From Selenomonas ruminantium AC2024 (lineage in GTDB: Bacteria; Bacillota; Negativicutes; Selenomonadales; Selenomonadaceae): DNA of 64,000 nucleotides. Below, one piece after another: positions 8,078-15,328 of this stretch (positions are counted from its first letter, which is position 1; each line of letters opens with the position of its first letter). Where the stretch lies: positions 2,046,001 to 2,110,000 of the forward strand of contig NZ_JIAC01000001.1 in NCBI RefSeq assembly GCF_000687995.1. Direction: 5' to 3'. A model generated the notes under the pieces. The model did no database searches. It was not told the origin of the DNA and worked only from the letters and a program-made list of their open reading frames with translations. A program made the position numbers and the translations under genes.

Positions 8078-8725
8078 TTAGCTTTCAAGCAAACTTTTCC
8101 CCAATTCATAAGCCGCTGCACATTGCTTGGGGAACATTTCCTCACGATAGGCTGCTTTGGCTTTGGGGTCGAATATCGAGGACTCATATTTGTCATAGTC
8201 GCTAAACTGCGTCGTATTGTACGCATAAAGCGTCTTGGTTTCCGCCCGCAGTATTTTGCTCGCAAAGCCTTCATGGACGGCAAATTTCTCCCGCATGCCA
8301 AACTGCTTGACATGCTCCTCCGTCATATTCATGGTGTAGATAAAGGCATTGGGCAAGGACTTCGGAAAGACCGTCGGAATTTCGTTACTGTATATATAAT
8401 TCGAAAAGAGCAGCCGTTCGATAAAGGCGCTCATGCCGGACGAAAGGTTCATAAAGTAGACCGGTACGCCCATAATCAAGGCATCGGCTTCCTTGATGCG
8501 CTCGATGACCGGCGTCAAATCATCCTTCATTGCGCAGGTGCCATGCTCCTTGTCCTTGCGCTTGCAGTAAAAACAGCTGATACAGCCTTTGAAGTTCAGG
8601 CTGTAGAGATTTATGAGTTCCGTTTCCGCACCAGCCTCCTGCGCGCCCTTCAAGACCTGCTGCAAGAGTTCTGCCGTATTGCCGTTGCGCCGCGGGCTGC
8701 CATTTATGGCAATTACTTTTTTCAT
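8078..8725 (-). CDS. Flavodoxin-family FMN reductase
   Basis: The 215-residue protein begins MKKVIAINGSPRRNGNTAELLQ, the FMN-phosphate loop. It has a cysteine pair with basic spacing (CISCFYCKRKDKEHGTCAM) and the GVPVYFMNLSSGMSAFIERL motif of multimeric flavodoxin WrbA-like reductases. I chose the ATG at 8725 because GGGAGG precedes it; an in-frame start at 8746 lacks a site. It is monocistronic, with its own terminator. It is the third flavodoxin-like gene in the first 9 kb. Confidence 0.85.
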   Translation of the reverse strand: MKKVIAINGSPRRNGNTAELLQQVLKGAQEAGAETELINLYSLNFKGCISCFYCKRKDKEHGTCAMKDDLTPVIERIKEADALIMGVPVYFMNLSSGMSAFIERLLFSNYIYSNEIPTVFPKSLPNAFIYTMNMTEEHVKQFGMREKFAVHEGFASKILRAETKTLYAYNTTQFSDYDKYESSIFDPKAKAAYREEMFPKQCAAAYELGKSLLES

Positions 8726-8843
8726 CGTCAAAATCCTCCCATACAATACACAAATATCTGGTATATTCTTCTATACCGAAAAAACTTTACCTGCTGTCTA
8801 AAAAATAGCCCAACAAAGCGATTTACTTTGTCAGGCCATTATT

Positions 8844-9185
8844 TTAGCGTTTGATTTCCTGATATTCTGCCACCCGGCCTACGCTGAAATGGAGAATCCA
8901 TTCCGGACGTTCCGTAATCGGCGTCCAGAAGCCGTAGGCTTTGCCCTGCGGGCCTTCATAGGCCACATGTACGGACTTATTTTCATCAATCGCCTTGTTG
9001 CACAGGCAGCCTTTGTGGTCTTCGGGCTTGCCGATGGAGGAACACTTTATCCCTGCTGTCAAGCCCAGCTCTGCCGCTTTCTTATTCACAGCAATGATTT
9101 CCCGGCTCCGTTGGGTGATGGTCACCGGTTCGGGAAAATAATCCCACATAATATGAAACGCCTGAATTACTTCCTGATCTGTCAT
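8844..9185 (-). CDS. Small PAS-like protein downstream of rubrerythrin
   Basis: The 113-residue protein begins MTDQEVIQAFHIMWDYFPEPVTITQRSREIIAVNKKA, which resembles the first strands of a PAS fold. It has a Cys-rich middle (KCSSIG, GCLCNK) and a closing strand pattern typical of PAS domains. It follows rubrerythrin by 14 bp and has its own GAGGGG site, so it belongs to the same operon. I infer a small redox or metabolite sensor, or an electron-transfer accessory of rubrerythrin. No output domain is present. Confidence 0.7.
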   Translation of the reverse strand: MTDQEVIQAFHIMWDYFPEPVTITQRSREIIAVNKKAAELGLTAGIKCSSIGKPEDHKGCLCNKAIDENKSVHVAYEGPQGKAYGFWTPITERPEWILHFSVGRVAEYQEIKR

Positions 9186-9199
9186 GGTCAAAAGTCCCC

Positions 9200-9745
9200 T
9201 CAATCCTTCAGTTTGAACACTTTCTTCGGCTGGCCGCAGAGCGGGCAGGCAAAATCATCCGGTTCCGCATCCAAGTCGCCTACATGCTCATAGCCGCAGA
9301 CGGAGCAGACATAGATTTTCTTGCCGGCAGCTTCCAAAAGTCCCGGGCAGTGCTTTTCCAAGATTTTCGCCAATACTACACCATGATGGCCTTCCTGCTT
9401 GGCAAAGATTTCCATTTCATCAGCGGCTTCCGCAAAACCTGCCTCGCGGAATTTGTCGGCCATAGCCTTGACCTTCTTTTCACCGCTGGTTTCTGCGCTC
9501 ATCAGGCCGCGCACGAGCTGCCAGAAATCCTTGGGCAGCATGCCGTTTACTGTCGCATAGAAACCGGCATGGACAGCTTCCTGATTAGCGGCTTCGATAA
9601 ACTGCTCGGCCACATCATCAAGCCCCTGCTCCTTAGCAAGGCGCGCCAGCGTATAATACATCATCGTGCCCTTAGCTTCGCCCAAAGCCATCATTTCTGC
9701 CATTTTTTCCAACGGGGTCCCCTTCGTAATACCATGTAAGCTCAT
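9200..9745 (-). CDS. Rubrerythrin
   Basis: The 181-residue protein has an N-terminal ferritin-like diiron domain with the EAKGTMMYYTLA, EAANQEAVHAGFY and KQEGHHGVVL iron-ligand helices. A C-terminal rubredoxin-like domain has two CxxC pairs (CSVCGYEH and CPLCGQP). This arrangement is that of peroxide-reducing rubrerythrins in anaerobes. AGGAGA precedes the ATG. An 11-bp-spaced direct repeat lies about 60-75 bp upstream and matches sites in front of other redox genes here, pointing to shared control. Confidence 0.95.
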   Translation of the reverse strand: MSLHGITKGTPLEKMAEMMALGEAKGTMMYYTLARLAKEQGLDDVAEQFIEAANQEAVHAGFYATVNGMLPKDFWQLVRGLMSAETSGEKKVKAMADKFREAGFAEAADEMEIFAKQEGHHGVVLAKILEKHCPGLLEAAGKKIYVCSVCGYEHVGDLDAEPDDFACPLCGQPKKVFKLKD

Positions 9746-9803
9746 GTCTATCTCTCCTTTAAAAATATATTGTAAATCAGCATTGTAAATTATAAGCCAC
9801 TAT

Positions 9804-9820
9804 TGTGATTTCAATGTGAC
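9804..9820. promoter_or_regulatory. Direct-repeat box A upstream of rubrerythrin
   Basis: TGTGAT (9804-9809) and TGTGAC (9815-9820) are spaced by 11 bp and followed by a T run. The box is about 59-75 bp upstream of the rubrerythrin ATG and overlaps the last codons of the thioesterase gene. It matches boxes at 10382, 12290 and 14153. Confidence 0.6.
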
Positions 9821-10302
9821 TTTTTAGCGGTCTTTGTCATCGTCTGCTGCCGCTGTTTTTTCCGCTCATGATATAGTTCATGACGCTTTCTAGCCGCTTC
9901 AAAGGCCGCCTTGGCTTCTTCGGTTTCCAATTCCAATTTTGGCACCGTCATAGGGCGGCCATTGCGGTCTAATGCAACCATGGTAAAATAAGCGGATAAC
10001 GCATGCTGAGGGCCCTGCTCAGCCTCCAGCACCTCTACCTCCACATTTACCGCTACTTCCATAGAAGTATGGCCTACATAAATAACCTCTGCCGTACACG
10101 TCACCAAGTCACCAATGAGAATCGGGGTATGGAATTCCAATTCATCCACCCGGGCTGTCACTACATTGGAGCGGCAAAACTTCCGAGCAGCGGCATAAGC
10201 CGTGGAATCCATCATTTTCATGAGTTCACCGCCATGCACATTTCCACTGGGATTTGTCTGGCTGGGCATCATAACTTCACTCAAATAAATTTTCGTAGAC
10301 AT
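9811..10302 (-). CDS. Acyl-CoA thioesterase (hotdog fold, YciA/BFIT-like)
   Basis: The 163-residue protein has the hotdog thioesterase signature MMPSQTNPSGNVHGGELMKMMDSTAYAAARKFCRSNVVTARVDELEFHTPI, with a BFIT/YciA-type active-site Asp-containing helix. A basic C-terminal extension (KRHELYHERKKQRQQ) is unusual. AGGTGA precedes the ATG. It hydrolyses acyl-CoA in the cytoplasm; chain-length preference cannot be read. Its promoter region carries one of the four direct-repeat boxes, which would place it in the redox regulon. Confidence 0.9.
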   Translation of the reverse strand: MSTKIYLSEVMMPSQTNPSGNVHGGELMKMMDSTAYAAARKFCRSNVVTARVDELEFHTPILIGDLVTCTAEVIYVGHTSMEVAVNVEVEVLEAEQGPQHALSAYFTMVALDRNGRPMTVPKLELETEEAKAAFEAARKRHELYHERKKQRQQTMTKTAKKSH

Positions 10303-10381
10303 ATATTCACCTGCAAATTTTCATCATAAAAATTTCTATTTTCTTTTTTAAAACTAACTGACATAGATTATAAGTCAGTAA

Positions 10382-10398
10382 TATGACCTCAATGTGAC
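10382..10398. promoter_or_regulatory. Direct-repeat box B upstream of thioesterase
   Basis: TATGAC (10382-10387) and TGTGAC (10393-10398) have 11-bp phasing, with CTCAA between as in the other boxes. It is about 80-96 bp upstream of the thioesterase ATG. Confidence 0.6.
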
Positions 10399-10433
10399 CT
10401 TTTCATTCTTCGGCGAATACCGGCCTAGAAAAT

Positions 10434-10469
10434 CAGCCAGCAATACGTTATGACAAACATTGCTGGCTG
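10434..10469 (-). terminator. Terminator of the trxB-grx-gpx operon
   Basis: CAGCCAGCAAT (10434-10444) pairs perfectly over 11 bp with ATTGCTGGCTG (10459-10469). It lies 7 bp beyond the end of the glutathione peroxidase gene, with only a short T-rich tail (ATTTTC) on the minus strand. Confidence 0.75.
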
Positions 10470-10475
10470 TTCTTC

Positions 10476-11021
10476 TTACAACAATTTTTCAATGGCTTCC
10501 GACATAGCAGACGGGCTCGTGGTCGGCTCATAGCGTTCCACTACATTGCCTTCGCGGTCAATGAGGAACTTGGTGAAGTTCCACTTAATGCCATCGTCTT
10601 CCAAATACTCCGGATAATTTTTCTTGAGAGCATCCAACAGCACTGCGGAAAACTCGTGGTTTTCATCAAAGCCCTTGAAGCCCTTTTCTGCGGTCAGATA
10701 CTTAAAGAGCGGCTGGGCGGTTTCGCCGCGCACATCGCCTTTCTCGAAAATCTGGAAGCTCACGCCATAGTTGCGGCGGCAGAACTGCTGTACTTCGCTG
10801 TTGCTGCCCGGTTCCTGCGCACCGAACTGGTTGCAGGGGAAGCCCAGGATTTCCAGGCCCTTGTCCTGATACTTATCGTAAAGTTCCTGCAGTTCCTTGT
10901 ACTGCGGAGTGAAGCCGCACTTGCTGGCGGTATTGACAATAATCAGTACCTTGCCTGCATAATCCTTGAGGGACTTTTCCTCACCACTGTTGGTTTTTGC
11001 CGAAAATTCATAAACACCCAT
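10476..11021 (-). CDS. Glutathione peroxidase family protein
   Basis: The 181-residue protein has NTASKCGFTPQY (peroxidatic Cys near residue 36), GFPCNQFGAQEPG (probable resolving Cys) and WNFTKFLIDREG (the Trp/Asn of the catalytic tetrad). The cysteine form is typical of bacterial enzymes, which generally use thioredoxin rather than glutathione. It is the last gene of trxB-grx-gpx, so thioredoxin reductase and a CPWC glutaredoxin-like protein are the obvious electron donors. It detoxifies peroxides in the cytoplasm. Confidence 0.93.
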   Translation of the reverse strand: MGVYEFSAKTNSGEEKSLKDYAGKVLIIVNTASKCGFTPQYKELQELYDKYQDKGLEILGFPCNQFGAQEPGSNSEVQQFCRRNYGVSFQIFEKGDVRGETAQPLFKYLTAEKGFKGFDENHEFSAVLLDALKKNYPEYLEDDGIKWNFTKFLIDREGNVVERYEPTTSPSAMSEAIEKLL

Positions 11022-11057
11022 TATTATTCTCCTCTACTGTCTAAAAAATTTTATCCA

Positions 11058-11288
11058 TTAAAGCCCTAACAAAGCGTCAATCTTTGCCTTGTCAAAGCCC
11101 AGTACAAACTCTTTGCCATCGGCGGTAATCACGGGAACGACCTCATCATTGGTCAATGCCTTGCATTCCGCCAGAGCGGCTTCATCCATTTCGATATTGC
11201 ATTCCACGTATTCCACCTGCCGTGACTGCAGATATTTTTTTGCCTTGTCACACCAAGGACAGTTGTTGATAGAATAAACCTTAACCAT
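11058..11288 (-). CDS. Glutaredoxin-like protein (NrdH/Grx type)
   Basis: The 76-residue thioredoxin-fold protein has the active-site motif CPWC near residues 9-12 and the cis-proline region EVVPVITADGKEFVLGFD. Its length matches NrdH-redoxin and mini-glutaredoxins. It lies 3 bp after trxB with an AAGGGG site. In this operon it probably accepts electrons from the reductase and passes them to the peroxidase. Whether it can use glutathione is uncertain. Confidence 0.9.
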   Translation of the reverse strand: MVKVYSINNCPWCDKAKKYLQSRQVEYVECNIEMDEAALAECKALTNDEVVPVITADGKEFVLGFDKAKIDALLGL

Positions 11289-11291
11289 AAT

Positions 11292-12236
11292 TCATTTCCC
11301 CTTTCTGATTTGCGCTAAATATTTCTCCGCTAAAATTGCGGCTGTCGTACCATCTGCGGCGGCTGTTGTCAGCTGCCGTACTTCTTTGTGCCGGACATCA
11401 CCGGCGGCGAAAACGCCTGGGATATTGGTGCGGCAATCTTCACCTGCCGCAATGCGGCCATCTTCGGCCAGCTTGATATCCGCCTGAAACAGCGCCGTAT
11501 TCGGTGTAACGCCGATATTGACGAAAATGCCATCGATGGCCAATTCTTTCTTTTCGCCAGTCGCTTTATCCAAAATTTCAACACTTTCTAAGCGCTTTTC
11601 GCCCTTCAAAGCTGTCACATCGGTTTCGAGCATGATTTCTACTTTTTCATTGCTGCGCAGCTTTTCCTGCGCGGATTCATCGGCACGCAACTGAGAACGA
11701 TGCAGCAGGTATAACTTCTTGGCGTATTTGGTCAGGAAGTTGGCTGCATCCACAGCGGCATTGCCACCGCCCATAACGGCAATCACCTTATCCTGATACA
11801 GATGGCCGTCACAAAGTTCACAATAATGTACACCCTTGCCAGCGTATTTGCGTTCTTCGGGCAGCGGCAGCTTGCGCCGTTCCATGCCTGAGGCGATAAT
11901 GACGCTGCCGGCTTCGTAAATGCAGGACTCGGTTTCCACGATTTTCCGGTCTTCCTGCAAACTGACTTTTTCAATCATGTCAAACTCGTCTACCACAGCG
12001 CCAAAGCTCTCCGCCTGCTGCTGTACGGTTGCGATTAAATCCTTGCCCGCCACATTGGGCATCCCGGGATAATTTTCAATTCCGGTAGCATTGGCAATCT
12101 GACCGCCTACCAGCGCGTTTTCCAGCACCAGCACCGACAGATTCATACGCCCTGCATAAAGAGCAGCGGTAAGGCCGGCCATGCCGGCACCGATGATGAC
12201 GATATCCTTTTGTATACGTTTCTTTTCCGTTGGCAT
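11292..12236 (-). CDS. trxB: Thioredoxin reductase
   Basis: The protein of about 314 residues has an FAD-binding GAGMAGLTAALYAGR motif, the redox-active CELCDG (CxxC), an NADPH-binding GGGNAAVDAA motif and a C-terminal GVFAAGDVRH FAD motif: the low-molecular-weight thioredoxin reductase layout. The start at 12236 (MPTEKKRIQKDIVIIG) follows AAGGAG. It is the first gene of an operon with glutaredoxin and glutathione peroxidase and has a direct-repeat box 54-70 bp upstream. Confidence 0.94.
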   Translation of the reverse strand: MPTEKKRIQKDIVIIGAGMAGLTAALYAGRMNLSVLVLENALVGGQIANATGIENYPGMPNVAGKDLIATVQQQAESFGAVVDEFDMIEKVSLQEDRKIVETESCIYEAGSVIIASGMERRKLPLPEERKYAGKGVHYCELCDGHLYQDKVIAVMGGGNAAVDAANFLTKYAKKLYLLHRSQLRADESAQEKLRSNEKVEIMLETDVTALKGEKRLESVEILDKATGEKKELAIDGIFVNIGVTPNTALFQADIKLAEDGRIAAGEDCRTNIPGVFAAGDVRHKEVRQLTTAAADGTTAAILAEKYLAQIRKGK

Positions 12237-12289
12237 CAATATCTCCTTTCTGTACCTCATCTACTACGCTTTTGATTATAGAGGCCAAT

Positions 12290-12306
12290 TGTGACCTCTA
12301 TGTGAC
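12290..12306. promoter_or_regulatory. Direct-repeat box C upstream of trxB
   Basis: TGTGAC (12290-12295) and TGTGAC (12301-12306) are identical half-sites spaced by 11 bp, followed by TTTTA. This is the best match to the shared motif in the window. Confidence 0.65.
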
Positions 12307-12343
12307 TTTTATTCGATTTTTTGCAATCTTTTTGTAGAAGATT

Positions 12344-13417
12344 TTATTTTGCTGATATTGTGAGCAAACAGCTTTTGCCACTATCCAGCGGCAGGGCCAC
12401 AATCATTTCCGTTCCCTTGCCGGACTGACTTTGGCAGGCAATCTGACCGCCCAACAGTTCCAAAATCCGCTTGACGATGGAAAGCCCTAGACCATGGCCT
12501 TTTTCCTGATGGGATTCGTCACATTGATAGAACCGCTCAAAGATATGCGCCTGCTTATCGGCAGGAATGCCAATGCCTTCATCCTCGATGTGCACGCAGA
12601 TAGAACCGGGCGCAGACTCGCCCGTAATCTGAATTGTGCTGCCCTTTGCCGAATACTTGATGGCATTGTCGATCAGGTTCAGCCATACCTGCTTGGTCAA
12701 ATCCGGGTCGCTTTCAATCGATAGCGCAGGCAAATCCAACGAAAACGAAATATCCTTCGTTTCCCAGCGCTCGGCCAGTAGAATCACACACTGCCGTATC
12801 TGTTCATCCACAGCTATATTTTCATGGCGCATGACAATGGCCTGTGCATCAAGCCGCGATAAACGCAAAAGATTTTCCGCCAGCCGCGAAAGCCTTAGGG
12901 CCTCCTCATGGACAAGCCCCGTATACTCCCGCCGCTCCTCCTCGCTTAACCCGCCTTCGAGCAGGATTTCCGAAAAGCCGACAATGGACGAAAGCGGCGT
13001 CTTGAATTCATGGGATACGCTGCCGGTAAACCCCTTTTGCATATGGTCAATGCTTTGCAGTTCCTTGGCCATGCGGTTGAAATTCTCAATCAGCTGCACG
13101 CCTTCCTCCGTACTGACCAGATTTTCCAGATGCGGCACACGCACGGCAAAATCTCCCTTGGCGATACGCCCCGTAGCCTCTGCCACCGACTGTGCCGGAC
13201 GGATGTAAAAACCGGCTTCCCAAGCCAATAGCAACGCCCCGGAAACAATTGTGAGCAGACTGCAGATAATGAGTGCCGCCGGCAGTTCCAATTGCAGCCC
13301 CGTCAGGCTGTCCAACAGATAAACCAGCAGACTGGACACGCCACAGCAAAAGGCCAGTGTGAGTAAGGTGGTCAGGCTGTGATAGAGCCGCAGGGGCAAA
13401 ACAAATTGTTTCTTCAT
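12344..13417 (-). CDS. Sensor histidine kinase of an OmpR-type system
   Basis: The 357-residue protein has two membrane helices (about residues 14-36 and 44-66) with almost no extracytoplasmic loop, then HAMP, HisKA (GSVSHEFKTPLSSIVGFSE, His near residue 139) and HATPase_c with N, G1 and G2 boxes (LIDNAIKYS, EDEGIGIP, GHGLGLSI). The tiny loop suggests that it senses within or at the membrane. Its start overlaps the response-regulator stop by 4 bp. It should phosphorylate the adjacent regulator, whose probable sites precede the nearby redox genes. Confidence 0.93.
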   Translation of the reverse strand: MKKQFVLPLRLYHSLTTLLTLAFCCGVSSLLVYLLDSLTGLQLELPAALIICSLLTIVSGALLLAWEAGFYIRPAQSVAEATGRIAKGDFAVRVPHLENLVSTEEGVQLIENFNRMAKELQSIDHMQKGFTGSVSHEFKTPLSSIVGFSEILLEGGLSEEERREYTGLVHEEALRLSRLAENLLRLSRLDAQAIVMRHENIAVDEQIRQCVILLAERWETKDISFSLDLPALSIESDPDLTKQVWLNLIDNAIKYSAKGSTIQITGESAPGSICVHIEDEGIGIPADKQAHIFERFYQCDESHQEKGHGLGLSIVKRILELLGGQIACQSQSGKGTEMIVALPLDSGKSCLLTISAK

Positions 13418-14097
13418 GATGGTTCTTCCTTAAACACTGCCTTATAGCCCAACCCTCGCACGGTTTCAATGGCGAAGTCGGGATTGTCGGCAAAGCGGTG
13501 ACGCAGTTTCTTGATATGGGCATCCACATTGCGGCTGTCCGTGTCCTTGTCCACGCCCCAAATCTCGTCTAACAGCTCCTGCCGGGTAAAAATCTTCCCC
13601 GGTTGATTGAGCAGCTTAAACAGCAAATAAAACTCCTTGGGCGGCAAAGTATCGGTCTGCTCGCCTGTCTGTACCGTCAACGACGCATAATCAAGCACCG
13701 TACCGCGGATGGTCAGCCGTTTTTCACTCATCAGCTGCGCCCGCCGCAACAATGCCCCGACCCGCAGCATGAGTTCCCTCAGCTGAATGGGCTTTACCAT
13801 ATAGTCATCCGTCCCCGCGCGGAAACCTTTCTCCATATCCTCCATCTGCCCCTTGGCCGTGATGATTAAGATGGGCAAATCCATTTTCGCCCCGCGCAGG
13901 GCACTCGTCAGCTCCAAACCGTCCATACGGGGCATCATCACATCACTGATAACGAGGTCAATATGCTCCCGCTCCATAATATCGAGCGCCTCCTGCCCAT
14001 CATAGGCCGAAAAGACGTGATACTGCTCCTGTTTAAGCTTCGCGCAAATCATGCGGTTGAGATTGCGGTCATCCTCCGCTACTAATATTGAAAACAT
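13414..14097 (-). CDS. OmpR/PhoB family response regulator
   Basis: The 227-residue protein has a receiver domain (VAEDDRNLNRMI, with the phospho-Asp in DLVISDVMMPRMDG) and a C-terminal winged helix (PPKEFYLLFKLLNQPGKIFTRQELLDEIWG). Proteins of this type bind as tandem dimers to direct repeats about 11 bp apart, matching the four boxes in this region. One box lies 56-72 bp before this gene, suggesting autoregulation. Confidence 0.94.
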   Translation of the reverse strand: MFSILVAEDDRNLNRMICAKLKQEQYHVFSAYDGQEALDIMEREHIDLVISDVMMPRMDGLELTSALRGAKMDLPILIITAKGQMEDMEKGFRAGTDDYMVKPIQLRELMLRVGALLRRAQLMSEKRLTIRGTVLDYASLTVQTGEQTDTLPPKEFYLLFKLLNQPGKIFTRQELLDEIWGVDKDTDSRNVDAHIKKLRHRFADNPDFAIETVRGLGYKAVFKEEPS

Positions 14098-14152
14098 AAG
14101 CCGCCCCCTTCACATAGAAAATCAATTATTCGCCTTAATTTTATTCTCCCTA

Positions 14153-14169
14153 TGTGACTTGTATATGAC
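14153..14169. promoter_or_regulatory. Direct-repeat box D upstream of the response regulator
   Basis: TGTGAC (14153-14158) and TATGAC (14164-14169) are spaced by 11 bp, with T-rich flanks. This is the autoregulatory candidate site of the two-component operon. Confidence 0.6.
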
Positions 14170-14256
14170 TTTATTTCGCCCTGCCAATATAAAATCCTGT
14201 TTGCGCCTTAAAGATAAATTGCAGTTTGCCAGTACGTGCTGAAATTTTTTGTTACA

Positions 14257-14466
14257 GCTCAGTTTGGGCGGAGGTGGTAATACTTTTCGCCGTTGCACTA
14301 AATGACCCACAAGCAAGTGTATGGGCTTTTTAGTTACCTGCGCCGGGCAAGACCGGCGGCGCGTATGTTCAACTCAACTTCTAGGAACTTTTTGTTTGTG
14401 GGCCAGTCCTCACTTCGTTCGGACAGTCGTTCCACGGCGAAAAGCATCACCACCTCCGCCCTAAGC
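14257..14466 (-). ncRNA. Candidate structured RNA, copy 1
   Basis: Read on the minus strand, this roughly 210-nt element is closed by a long stem whose arms are 14435-14466 and 14257-14292, with a few mismatches and G-U pairs. Inside are three hairpins: GTCC/GGAC with loop GAACGAAGTGA (14406-14424), GCGCCG/CGGCGC (14340-14362) and a GCCCA/TGGGTC hairpin (14304-14326). The order and loop sequences recur in copy 2. The strand is chosen from the alignment to copy 2 and could be the reverse. No known RNA family is recognised. Confidence 0.55.
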
Positions 14467-14539
14467 AGCGTCCGCATAAAATGTATTTTCCCTCGATGAT
14501 AAGCAACAAGTACATCGATGTTCTTGTTACGGGAGAGAC

Positions 14540-14803
14540 GAGTTCGTGGCAATAGTATAGGGCGTAACTTGGGACGGACGGGGGAGTGATTTTTCTGTAG
14601 GGAGCGACTGCCTGAACGCAGTGAAGGCCGGCCCCGGTAGAAATCAGCTAAGCAAATACGCTGAAAGCAGCGCCGTTGGCCTGCCCGGCGCGAGTAGCTA
14701 GACAGCTCTACTTTGCGAAGGGGTCGTTTAGCGGAAAACAGAAAAATTACTTCCCTGTCTGGCCCCAAACTACGTATGAACAAAATACCTTTACCACGAA
14801 CTC
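14540..14803 (+). ncRNA. Candidate structured RNA, copy 2
   Basis: On the plus strand, arms at about 14540-14598 and 14738-14803 form a long closing stem, for example GATTTTTCTGT with ACAGAAAAATTAC and GAGTTCGTGG with CCACGAACTC at its base. Internal hairpins match copy 1: GCCT/AGGC with loop GAACGCAGTGA (14610-14628) and GCGCCG/CGGCGC (14670-14691). The first hairpin differs from copy 1 at two base pairs, both changed on both sides (T-A to C-G, C-G to T-A), which supports an RNA structure. A terminator follows at 14821. Confidence 0.55.
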
Positions 14804-14820
14804 CCAAACCAACTGCAATT

Positions 14821-14865
14821 GATAGGAAAAAGTCCGCTGAATTTCGTCAGCGGACTTTTCCTATC
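14821..14865. terminator. Terminator between structured element 2 and the C_GCAxxG_C_C gene
   Basis: A 19-bp stem with one bulge (GATAGGAAAAAGTCCGCTGA, 14821-14840, paired with 14847-14865) has a 6-nt loop. It can end the minus-strand gene 14885-15289 and any plus-strand RNA from element 2. Confidence 0.8.
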
Positions 14866-14884
14866 AGAGAATATTTCACCTGGC

Positions 14885-15289
14885 TCAGCCATTAATGCCT
14901 GCCAATTTCTTTTCCAACACCAACACGCCGTGACGCACACAATCATCACAGGCGCAGAGCACTTTCCCGGTGCCTATGCCCTTTAAGTCGCGGCAGATTG
15001 TCGCCCCGCCGGACATTTCCTTGAAATCCTGCAGCATATCTTTCGCAATCATCTTGCTGGGCGTATCGGATTTATTGAGCAGGCCCACTGCCATGACCGC
15101 TCCACATAACGCGCCGCAGGTTCCTTCCATGCCGCCCATACCCGAGCCAAAGCCGGAGCCCATGGCCAGAATATCCTCTGCAGGCCTGCCCAGTTCCTTT
15201 TCATAAGCCATCAAAACTGCCTGCGCACAATTGCAACGGTTGTGCTTGTACTCCACGGCTTTTTCTGCCCTTGCACTTATTGCTTTCAT
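14885..15289 (-). CDS. C_GCAxxG_C_C family redox protein
   Basis: The 134-residue protein carries the family's cysteine pattern: CNCAQAVLMAYEKE, GSGFGSGMGGMEGTCGALCGAVMAVGLL and CACDDCVRHG. The start at 15289 (MKAISARAEKAVEY) follows GGAGG. The family (PF09719) is common in anaerobes and is thought to bind a metal or FeS centre, but no function is established. It is the last gene behind a YkvI-type membrane protein, 39 bp apart, and probably co-transcribed with it. Confidence 0.88.
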   Translation of the reverse strand: MKAISARAEKAVEYKHNRCNCAQAVLMAYEKELGRPAEDILAMGSGFGSGMGGMEGTCGALCGAVMAVGLLNKSDTPSKMIAKDMLQDFKEMSGGATICRDLKGIGTGKVLCACDDCVRHGVLVLEKKLAGING

Positions 15290-15328
15290 CTTTCCTACCT
15301 CCAAAATATAATCACAGTTATTGCTTGG

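Larger units (their letters stand above)
14098..14884. other. 787-bp non-coding region with two structured elements
   Basis: No credible protein gene lies here; the open frames are antisense shadows of the repeats. The region holds direct-repeat box D (14153-14169), structured element 1 on the minus strand (14257-14466), structured element 2 on the plus strand (14540-14803) and a terminator (14821-14865). The two elements are related to each other. Confidence 0.8.

Noticed and set aside
14334-14807. Minus-strand open frame of 157 codons in the large intergenic region
   Set aside because: It runs across both structured elements, has an Arg-rich translation without a domain, and the bases it covers are constrained by pairing rather than by coding.
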